The translations under genes were made by a program, and so were the position numbers. A model generated the notes under the pieces. The model was not told where the DNA came from. It did not search any database and saw only the letters and a list, made by a program, of their open reading frames with translations. Shown here one piece after another: positions 9,235 through 16,999 of a stretch of 64,000 bases of DNA (position 1 is its first letter; every line of letters starts with the position of its first letter). Origin of the DNA: Promethearchaeota archaeon (GTDB lineage: Archaea; Asgardarchaeota; Lokiarchaeia; Sigyniarchaeales; SOKP01); assembly GCA_016839745.1 (NCBI GenBank), contig JAEOTS010000157.1, forward strand, positions 1 to 64,000, read 5' to 3'.

Positions 9235-9765
9235 ATGAATTTAACTTGTACTGGCTGTGGAAATGAAATTGAAACGTTACCTATACAATGTGCACATAGT
9301 CTTAGCAAAAATACCGAAACCAATCAGATGGAGTGCTATATGGAAAATTGCGGAGTTATCTCGATTAATGAATTTATATGTGAGAATTGTTGTACCAAAA
9401 GGAATATCATGAAACTAAACAAAACTTTCGAGCGATTATCCTCAGAAAACGAAGAATTCAAGGAAGAGCTAGCATTTTTCGATAAAAATATCATCCAAAT
9501 AAATACTCCTGACTCTGATTTTAAATTCTGGGTCGAGTTTGGAAAAGGAGTTTATTTATGTGATAAAGGTGTAAAAGATGATGCTCCGATAACATTCATC
9601 ATCCCTAAGAAAAACATGAATCTAATTCTTGAGGGAAAACTGGAAGCTTTCGATGAGTTTTTCAGTGGAAATCTTAAAATTGAAGGGGATCTCCAATACG
9701 GAATAGTTTTTTTTGATATCGTAAAGCTAGCTTCAGAGATTATAAATGAAACAGGAGGGGCTTAA
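9235..9765 (+). CDS. Cys-rich N-terminus fused to SCP2 sterol-carrier-like domain
   Basis: N-terminal CTGCG...CENCC cysteines; C-terminal DFKFWVEFGKGVYLCDKG...ITFIIPKKNMNLILEGKLEAFDEFFSGNLKIEGDLQYGI typical of SCP2. Confidence 0.75.
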   Translation: MNLTCTGCGNEIETLPIQCAHSLSKNTETNQMECYMENCGVISINEFICENCCTKRNIMKLNKTFERLSSENEEFKEELAFFDKNIIQINTPDSDFKFWVEFGKGVYLCDKGVKDDAPITFIIPKKNMNLILEGKLEAFDEFFSGNLKIEGDLQYGIVFFDIVKLASEIINETGGA

Positions 9766-9766
9766 T

Positions 9767-10516
9767 TTGAACAAAACAATTATATGGGGTCATCGAGGGA
9801 CTGGATTCACAGGTACACAAAATACATTCTCTTCTTTTAAGAATGCAATTGATATGGGGGTCGACGGAATAAAAACTGAGCCAAAATTATCAAAAGAAGG
9901 CGAAGTCGTTCTATCTTATTTCAATACGCTAAAAATAAACGGGGAAGACGTTCCAATCCAAGAGTTAACCATAGAAGAAATCAAAAAGTTTAAACTCGAA
10001 AATAACGAGTCAACCCCTACTCTACGCGAAGTTCTCGAAGCGTTTAAAAGCTCAGATATTAAATATAATTTTGATATCGCGAATCCGGAAGAAGGAATAC
10101 AAATCATCAAAACTGCTAAGGAGTATGGATTATTAGATCATGTAGAACTCGCTAAACCTTCCACGCGCCCAGATTCTCTCAGCGATTTTTTTACTGAAAT
10201 TAGAAATTTCGATAAAAATGTTATGTTGGTCAATTCTGTGTTTCTCAAATATTCAGTAATTGAAGATGAACATTTTGAACTCGAAGATATGAGAAAATTA
10301 AACATCAAAGGAATTAATGTTAACTATAATTACGCAGATTTCGAACTTTTTAAAAGAGTTAAAGACCACGGTTTCAAGTTTTGCGTATGGGGCGTTCTTT
10401 TTAAAAGATCGATGCAAAAATTGCTTACCATGAAATATAAGGGTGAATACATTGACGCAATAATGTCAAATCAACCAGATAGATTAGTAAAATTCCGTAA
10501 TGAATTTCAAAGCTAA
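9767..10516 (+). CDS. Glycerophosphodiester phosphodiesterase-like (GDPD fold) protein with altered active site
   Basis: TTG start 9767 after SD AGGAGGGG; WGHRGTGFTGTQNTFSSFKNAIDMGVDGIKTEPKLSKEGEVVLSYF resembles HRG...PENT...DGIELDV...HD. Confidence 0.75.
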   Translation: MNKTIIWGHRGTGFTGTQNTFSSFKNAIDMGVDGIKTEPKLSKEGEVVLSYFNTLKINGEDVPIQELTIEEIKKFKLENNESTPTLREVLEAFKSSDIKYNFDIANPEEGIQIIKTAKEYGLLDHVELAKPSTRPDSLSDFFTEIRNFDKNVMLVNSVFLKYSVIEDEHFELEDMRKLNIKGINVNYNYADFELFKRVKDHGFKFCVWGVLFKRSMQKLLTMKYKGEYIDAIMSNQPDRLVKFRNEFQS

Positions 10517-10602
10517 AAATTTTTTTTGTTTTCTACTTTTTTTAACAAACCTTGAAATTAAAGAATTCCGGCCTAATTCTCTATTATTTATTATCACATA
10601 TT

Positions 10603-10809
10603 TTATAAATTTTGAATCAGTCCTAAAATAAAAGGAATTAGAAAAACAATTATTATCCCAAGTAAACTGAAAAGGATAAGTTGATCATTTGGGGGTTTTC
10701 TAATCTCTTCTATAATTACTTTTGTCATTAGTATCAGAGCAATCATTAAAAGTCCAATAAAACTTATTATCAAGAAAAAGGGGGAAGTATTGACCATTTT
10801 ATCACCCAA
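10603..10809 (-). CDS. Small two-TM membrane protein
   Basis: 68-aa hydrophobic ORF with two predicted TM stretches. Confidence 0.5.
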   Translation of the reverse strand: MGDKMVNTSPFFLIISFIGLLMIALILMTKVIIEEIRKPPNDQLILFSLLGIIIVFLIPFILGLIQNL

Positions 10810-10868
10810 TTATTATTTTTCTCGATACAATGTATTTTTCTAAAGAAATTAAAAAAAAAATAATAGAT

Positions 10869-11093
10869 TCACTGGGAACTAAAAGTTATAGGTCTGATTT
10901 TTTCTCTTTCCGCTAATTTTGCTGAGTGATCTTTCTTCAGATCAGCTAATTTATTTTGTTTTCCAATTATACTTTTATTTATTTCCATGACATCAGTTTC
11001 AAGATTAGCTAAATCTTTCTGAATTTTAAGATAAGCTTCCTTTGCTTTAGAAATCTTCTCCAACTTAATCAAGAGAAACTTCAGGTTATTCAT
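10869..11093 (-). CDS. Small coiled-coil protein
   Basis: 74-aa ORF, heptad-rich KLEKISKAKEAYLKIQKDLANLETDVMEINKSIIGKQNKLADLKKDH. Confidence 0.45.
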   Translation of the reverse strand: MNNLKFLLIKLEKISKAKEAYLKIQKDLANLETDVMEINKSIIGKQNKLADLKKDHSAKLAEREKIRPITFSSQ

Positions 11094-11319
11094 GATGAAT
11101 TAAAAAGTGTAGATGATAATGGGATCTCAGAAGTATCAAACCAGTTTGAGAAAGAGTTAGTTTCCTTAAATGAAGATAAAGCTAAACTAGAAAAAGAAAT
11201 AACCGACATCCAAGATGAAATTTTGCAATTAAGAAAAATTATTGAGAAATAGATCTCAATATTTACATCGAGATGGTTAAAGCATATTTTAATTTGAAAT
11301 ACTATAATTCTACTCAATC

Positions 11320-12423
11320 TCACAGCCATCTTTTTCTTTTGAAATAATAAAGCATTATAAAGGCTATTATAATCATTATGAATATTAAGATTGGGTATGC
11401 AAAGGGTTGGGAAATTTCAGGCATATAAGTGAAGTTCATACCATAAAATCCTGCTAAAAACGATAAAGGGATGAAGACTGTTGAAATAATAGTAAGCACT
11501 TTCATAATATCATTCATCCTATTGCTTACACTAGATAAATACATATCTAACATTCCAAAAATTATATCTCGGTAGTTTTCTAAAAGATCAGAAATCCTAA
11601 ATATATGGTCATAGATATCTCTTAAGTAGATTTGCAAATCATCTCTGATTAGATTCGATTGCTCTCGCTGAAGTTTGTTGATTACTTCTCTTATCGGCCA
11701 AATTGATTTTCTTAATTCAAGTGAAGACCTTTTCAATCGATAAACAAGCTGTAAAGTTTCTGGTTCAGGATTTTTTATGAGATTATCTTCCATATTTTCT
11801 ATATCCTCACCTACTTTTTCCAACACAATAAAATAATTATCAATTATAATATCTAGCAAAATGTAAAATAGGTAATCCGCTTTCATTAAACGAACTCTTC
11901 CTTTTGGTACTTCTATTCTCTCGTAAATTGGACTAAAAAGTTTGGTTTCCCGCTCTTGGAAAGAAATTACATAATTCTCTCCTAAAATCAAACTAATTTG
12001 CTCATATTCAAATTCGTCCTCTTCTTGATTCCATACTAGTTTTTTAATAACAACAAAAATATAGCTCCCATAATCTTCTAATTTAGGTCTCTGATTTGGG
12101 CTTAAAATATCTTCTAGAACAAGGGGGTGTAAGCTAAATTGACGACCAATTTCTTCAATGACCTTTACTTCTGCAAGACCGTAGATATCAATCCATCTAG
12201 TTATTTTTTTTTCAATTTTGTTAAGATCTTTCTGAATTTCGCTCAATTCTTGAAAATCATAAAGTTCTTCATTATAATCTGTTATCTTAATTTTAGGTTT
12301 TTCCTTTACCTTATCTCCAGTATATATTAAAGACCCTGGAGGTAGACCAACCTTTTTTTTCCTCTTTTTACTTGACGGAATCACATTTTTTAATGGTTTT
12401 GAAAATATCTTCAAAATTTTCAC
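11320..12423 (-). CDS. corA: CorA family divalent cation transporter
   Basis: C-terminal AGFYGMNFTYMPE (GMN motif) with two TM helices. Confidence 0.95.
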   Translation of the reverse strand: MKILKIFSKPLKNVIPSSKKRKKKVGLPPGSLIYTGDKVKEKPKIKITDYNEELYDFQELSEIQKDLNKIEKKITRWIDIYGLAEVKVIEEIGRQFSLHPLVLEDILSPNQRPKLEDYGSYIFVVIKKLVWNQEEDEFEYEQISLILGENYVISFQERETKLFSPIYERIEVPKGRVRLMKADYLFYILLDIIIDNYFIVLEKVGEDIENMEDNLIKNPEPETLQLVYRLKRSSLELRKSIWPIREVINKLQREQSNLIRDDLQIYLRDIYDHIFRISDLLENYRDIIFGMLDMYLSSVSNRMNDIMKVLTIISTVFIPLSFLAGFYGMNFTYMPEISQPFAYPILIFIMIIIAFIMLYYFKRKRWL

Positions 12424-12553
12424 CTTAATAATATAAAGGGAGGGATAACTAATAATTTAATTAACCAAATTTTAAAATAAAAGTTTTCTTAAAATTGTAA
12501 TATACAACTTATTATCTAAAAGTAATAAAAACCGCGGAGATAAAGGTTTTCTT

Positions 12554-13465
12554 ATGAAAAGAATTTATAAAATAATTGGATGGATATTAATTTTAGGGAT
12601 ATTTGTATTAGTCTACTATTATTTTGGCTTTGAGCAATTATTATTAAATGTTATACTTTTAAATTTGGTTGCCTATGTTGTAAGATCAGTCTCAATTGAT
12701 GTTTTTCAAAGTTTGGTTAAAAATTTATTAATTCGTTATATAATCATGCTAATTATAAATATCGTATGGCTTATATTTCCATTTTGGTTGATTTTTCTCA
12801 TTTCACCAATTTACTTTGTAGCAATTATTTCTTTTCTGGTTGTGGCAATATCTCTAACATTTCAAAATGTAATTAATAATATTGCCTCAGGAGTAATGCT
12901 TTTATCATCAGGGGGTTTTGAGGTTGGCGATCTAGTTGAAACTAATGGAATTATAGGAATTGTAAAAGAAATTACTTTAAACAATTTGAAATTAGTAGAT
13001 TTTGATGGATCAATCACTTATATTCCAAACAAAATCGCCTTTAATTCATCAGTAGTTCGTTATACTCACAAACCAATTCAAAAAGAAAAAAAAATAGAAA
13101 TTTCAGATGTTGTAAAAAATATAGGAAAAATTATTACTGGTGAAAAAAAGTTAACTCGTTATATTAAAGTAGTTGAGCTTTTAGGTTCGATAGATTCCGA
13201 GCAACTTGAAGAATTATTAAAGCCAATATTTGATAAATATGAACCGATTTTTGGAACGCGACCTTATTTCTATGCTAATAACACTGTTAGTGCAATAAAT
13301 ATTCGATTAAGTATTACCATTCAAATTCTTACAGAGGACCCCAAATTAATCTTAACCTACATAGATCCCTTTATGAAAGAAATTCTATTCAAAATTTATG
13401 AAAAAGATATAAATTATGGATGGAAAGCAAATGAAAAAAATAATCAAGAAATAGCATGGAGGTAG
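12554..13465 (+). CDS. MscS family mechanosensitive ion channel
   Basis: TM bundle then FQNVINNIASGVMLLSSGGFEVGDLVETNGIIGIVKEITLNNLKLVDFDGSITYIPN. Confidence 0.9.
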   Translation: MKRIYKIIGWILILGIFVLVYYYFGFEQLLLNVILLNLVAYVVRSVSIDVFQSLVKNLLIRYIIMLIINIVWLIFPFWLIFLISPIYFVAIISFLVVAISLTFQNVINNIASGVMLLSSGGFEVGDLVETNGIIGIVKEITLNNLKLVDFDGSITYIPNKIAFNSSVVRYTHKPIQKEKKIEISDVVKNIGKIITGEKKLTRYIKVVELLGSIDSEQLEELLKPIFDKYEPIFGTRPYFYANNTVSAINIRLSITIQILTEDPKLILTYIDPFMKEILFKIYEKDINYGWKANEKNNQEIAWR

Positions 13466-13472
13466 GTTATAA

Positions 13473-14378
13473 ATGGCTCTTTTTAGTTCAGATTTAGAAG
13501 CACTAATTTATCTACTGATTATCGGGGTAGGGCTATATCTTCTGAATAAGTTGATTTCTGCGACCTTTGGTAAAAGTAAAAAAATCTCTCTTAAACAAAA
13601 AATGATCTTCAATTTTTCTTTAAAAATTGCTACTGTTCTCATAGTAGTATTTTTAGTAATTGAAGGATTTCCAGTTGTTTCTCTTATTGATCCAACTTAC
13701 ACAGCTGTATTTACTGGAGCGATTAGTACCGCTATAGCATTCGCGTCAAGCGGTATATTTGCTAACTTCTTTTCGGGAATTATCATGATGTTAATAAGAC
13801 CTTTTGAAATCGGCGATTTAGTCAAGATTGACGGAGATAAAGGTATTATACGAGAAATAAGTCTAACGAAAATGAAATTAGAAACATTTGATAACTTAAT
13901 CATTGAAAAATCAAATGCCCAAGTTATTTCATCAAAAATAGTAAATTATACAATCAAACTAGGTAAGAAGAAGACTCTTGAAGCTTTTAAACAGAAAATC
14001 TTAGCCCCTCAAGATATTGGTTTCAAGGGTCTTTATGAAGGTATTTCGAGTTCAAAGAACGAATTCGAAGATAATTTAAAAAAAGCCTACGAGTCCTTTT
14101 CAACGAAGATATATCCAAAATTATATAATTTTACTTTTAGAATGTCATTTCCATATCGGGGATTTCGAGTAATCATCGATAAAGTAGCACAACTTTGTGC
14201 TTCATACCATGAGAAGAACATTTTTAGAATAAAACCCCAATTTGATATAGTAGATTATAATGTAAGCATAGTAGTTAAATTTCGATTATTAACATTTAAT
14301 GCCCAAAAAATATTTGATTTTCAACCAAAATTTGCTAACGATGTTTTTAATATAATTCATGAATTTAGAATTCCGTGA
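13473..14378 (+). CDS. MscS family mechanosensitive ion channel (tandem paralog)
   Basis: GIFANFFSGIIMMLIRPFEIGDLVKIDGDKGIIREISLTKMKLETFDNLIIEKSNAQVISS. Confidence 0.9.
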   Translation: MALFSSDLEALIYLLIIGVGLYLLNKLISATFGKSKKISLKQKMIFNFSLKIATVLIVVFLVIEGFPVVSLIDPTYTAVFTGAISTAIAFASSGIFANFFSGIIMMLIRPFEIGDLVKIDGDKGIIREISLTKMKLETFDNLIIEKSNAQVISSKIVNYTIKLGKKKTLEAFKQKILAPQDIGFKGLYEGISSSKNEFEDNLKKAYESFSTKIYPKLYNFTFRMSFPYRGFRVIIDKVAQLCASYHEKNIFRIKPQFDIVDYNVSIVVKFRLLTFNAQKIFDFQPKFANDVFNIIHEFRIP

Positions 14379-14596
14379 GGGATCCTTACTTGAAAATTTT
14401 TATAATTTTCATTTATTATTAAATTTCCTCCAGAGTTAAAAACAAAGAAGAAATCAAAAAGAAATTTTTAATCGCTTCAAAATTTTTATTTGGAATCGTG
14501 TTTATTGTCTTACTTATACAATTTTATGAAGGATTCAAGAAAAAAATTAATAGAAATGATATTATCAAAAAAATTACTATTTTGATCGAAATTCTT

Positions 14597-15619
14597 TTAG
14601 TACTTAATATTTTTGAGTTTTTTTTTAACTTTTTTTGCTTTTTTAGGTTGTTTTTTACCTATTTTTACACCCAAACTTAATTGACCTACCTTTTCCTCGG
14701 GGCCTTCCCAAAAAATGTATTTTTTTTCTAAAATTTTAATTTTTTTAATTTTAAATATCAAATATGCCATGAAATTAATAGCAAGAACATTTGATATTAA
14801 AAGAACAAGACTCCCAAATGATAAAAGTGTATTTCCATAAATTAAAGAGACTCCGATATTAACTGCAGGAGGCATCAAGGATACTGCAATAGCAATACCT
14901 ACTAAAGAAGATTGTAGTTTTCCTGTGATGGCAAATCCTACTGCTAAACCCGCACTGATAGATACGATCAAATCAAAAATCGTCGGAAAATTTCTAATCA
15001 TCATTTCATGTGTTATGGAAGGTGTACCAAAAATAAGGAATGCTAAGCTTGCGAGTAAAATGCCTATTAAAATTGCTATTAAAATACTAATTATTTGCCC
15101 AAATATTCCTTTATTGACTAATCGATAATTTTTGCTTATTATTCCATATGAAACACCTAGAATAGGACCCATTAATGGAGATATGATCATTGCCCCGATA
15201 ATAATCGCAGAAGAATTTAAAATTAGCCCTGATCCTGCGATAAGAGCAGCTATTATAATGAAGAAATAATAATCAAATTTTAAATCCATTCCCTCCTTTA
15301 TTGAGGATTTGATTTCTTCTATGGATACTCTGCTTGAAAGCTCTTCGGAAAGTTCTGTTTGTTCTTCTTTTTGTTCTGGAATCGTTGCTTGTAATTTTAG
15401 TATATCTATTATCCCAAATTCGATTCCTACTCCGATTTCATTCAGTGTTTCAAGTACTTTAGGAACCATATTCCTTGGGCAACGGATTATGACTAATGAA
15501 TTATTAGCACCCTCCAATAAAATAATACTTTTAATATTAAGCGTTTCATTTAGAGCTTTAATTAAGGATTCTTTATTTTTTACTGGTTCATTAGGAAAAC
15601 TTATCTGAATTTGACTCAT
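14597..15619 (-). CDS. DUF389 family multi-TM membrane protein
   Basis: SSAIIIGAMIISPLMGPILGVSYGI and VGIAIAVSLMPPAVNIGVSLIYG are DUF389 signatures. Confidence 0.9.
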   Translation of the reverse strand: MSQIQISFPNEPVKNKESLIKALNETLNIKSIILLEGANNSLVIIRCPRNMVPKVLETLNEIGVGIEFGIIDILKLQATIPEQKEEQTELSEELSSRVSIEEIKSSIKEGMDLKFDYYFFIIIAALIAGSGLILNSSAIIIGAMIISPLMGPILGVSYGIISKNYRLVNKGIFGQIISILIAILIGILLASLAFLIFGTPSITHEMMIRNFPTIFDLIVSISAGLAVGFAITGKLQSSLVGIAIAVSLMPPAVNIGVSLIYGNTLLSFGSLVLLISNVLAINFMAYLIFKIKKIKILEKKYIFWEGPEEKVGQLSLGVKIGKKQPKKAKKVKKKLKNIKY

Positions 15620-15725
15620 TTTTTAACACATGTTTTACTTTTTCGAAGGAGTTTCTCACAAGTTTATTTTAAATATTTTTCTAAAGAGTTAAATTAATTT
15701 ATACAAACCAATTTAAAACTTTTTT

Positions 15726-15860
15726 CTAGATTTTTTCTTCGTTATAGATCCTGAAATTCATGTAAAGAGGTTATCCACTCAACTAGATATTAAAGGGGAT
15801 TATTTAGACACTGTAGACTTTCACGGTAAAAATTTCATTAAGAATAGAGTACTTATTTAA
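15726..15860 (+). pseudogene. Decayed remnant of acyl-CoA mutase large subunit N-terminus
   Basis: Open frame LDFFFVIDPEIHVKRLSTQLDIKGDYLDTVDFHGKNFIKNRVLI* aligns to RDVKFVTDSEIPIKQLYTPLDVKGDYLGSIGFPGEPPYTRGVYP of the gene at 16721 (16 of 29 residues identical over V-DPEI..FHG by hand). Confidence 0.7.
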
Positions 15861-15953
15861 TCTCTAATTTCAACTAAGCACATTATTATGAAGTTTTACC
15901 ACCTTTTCTTCCAATTCGGCTTAGATATTTTTGTTTTTTTTGGTTTAACGGTT

Positions 15954-16169
15954 TTACATAAATAGTAAATCGTCGAAGACTACTATTTGATCTAACTGAG
16001 GGCGAAATATAAATTTATAATATTTTTTTTTCCAATAAAAACGCAGACTATTAAGGTACACTTTTAATTCTGAAATTTGCTCGGGTTTAATTTCTGTAAA
16101 TGAACTTATTATGGGTTCTTCCGTAGTAAATTCTATAATTCTTTTAAGTAAAGAACCATCATTTTTCAA
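15954..16169 (-). CDS. Hypothetical protein or gene fragment
   Basis: 71-aa ORF; the frame stays open upstream to about 16290 (IQIYELIAKIRQYFHLYAQYLGLTYNEENNAYLNGTIYLL...) without a standard start. Confidence 0.35.
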   Translation of the reverse strand: MKNDGSLLKRIIEFTTEEPIISSFTEIKPEQISELKVYLNSLRFYWKKKYYKFIFRPQLDQIVVFDDLLFM

Positions 16170-16405
16170 AAGATAGATTGTTCCATTTAAATAAGCGTTA
16201 TTTTCCTCATTGTAAGTTAGCCCGAGATATTGAGCATATAAGTGAAAATACTGGCGAATCTTAGCTATTAGTTCATATATTTGAATTATTACTCACACAT
16301 AATCAACATAAATCCATTGCTAAACAACTTCGAAATAAAACTGATAAAATCGATAATAGGATTGTATATATTTGGGAGGGTCTTAGCAATGAAATAATTT
16401 TAGAA

Positions 16406-16648
16406 TTGAATCGTAGGTTTCGAGACAGACAAATGCTATCTAAAGGTGAATTTCTTATGAAATATTACAAAAACTTTTATGCACATAAATATAAACCACA
16501 TTTTAAAAAAACTGAAGCTGATTGCCCCAATTTCTGGTTTTGGTACAAAAATTACTATTTGAGGGAAAGAAAATCTTTATTTTATAAACTCAACAGATTC
16601 TATAAAAAGAGATTTAAGAATGACAATTTTTTAATTAAAAATCTCTAA
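16406..16648 (+). CDS. Hypothetical protein or gene fragment
   Basis: 80-aa ORF; the frame is open upstream to about 16270 (LLVHIFELLLTHNQHKSIAKQLRNKTDKIDNRIVYIWEGLSNEIILEL) without a standard start. Confidence 0.35.
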   Translation: MNRRFRDRQMLSKGEFLMKYYKNFYAHKYKPHFKKTEADCPNFWFWYKNYYLRERKSLFYKLNRFYKKRFKNDNFLIKNL

Positions 16649-16720
16649 ATTTATTAAATTTTTTTAGATGTAAACATTTCTATTACTTAAATTAAAAAAA
16701 ATATATAGTGATTTTAAAGT

Positions 16721-16999
16721 ATGTTCGATAAGAACTTTTTAAATAAAATTAGCCAAGAAAAAGCGAAATGGGAAGAAAAACATAAAAATGCGAAAGAACG
16801 AGATGTGAAGTTTGTAACCGATTCTGAAATCCCTATCAAGCAATTATATACTCCTTTAGATGTAAAGGGTGATTATTTGGGAAGCATAGGCTTTCCTGGA
16901 GAGCCTCCGTACACCCGGGGTGTATACCCAAATATGTATCGTGGTCGCCTATGGACGATGCGGTTATTCTCGGGACATGGAAAAAGTATTTCAATTTAG
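16721..16999 (+). CDS. B12-dependent acyl-CoA mutase large subunit, N-terminal segment (ends at in-frame TAG inside a 31-nt insertion)
   Basis: IGFPGEPPYTRGVYPNMYRGRLWTMRLFSGHG matches the methylmalonyl-CoA-mutase-like N-terminus, then KSISI*. Confidence 0.9.
   Translation: MFDKNFLNKISQEKAKWEEKHKNAKERDVKFVTDSEIPIKQLYTPLDVKGDYLGSIGFPGEPPYTRGVYPNMYRGRLWTMRLFSGHGKSISI

Noticed and set aside
11090-11329. 79-aa minus-strand ORF
   Set aside because: Antisense to a coiled-coil-encoding plus frame; low-complexity hydrophobic composition typical of an antisense artefact.
14498-14680. 60-aa plus ORF overlapping DUF389 gene end
   Set aside because: Frame extends upstream without a start and overlaps a real gene; at best a decayed membrane-protein fragment.
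15309-15608. 99-aa plus ORF
   Set aside because: Antisense to the DUF389 gene; Ser-rich artefact.
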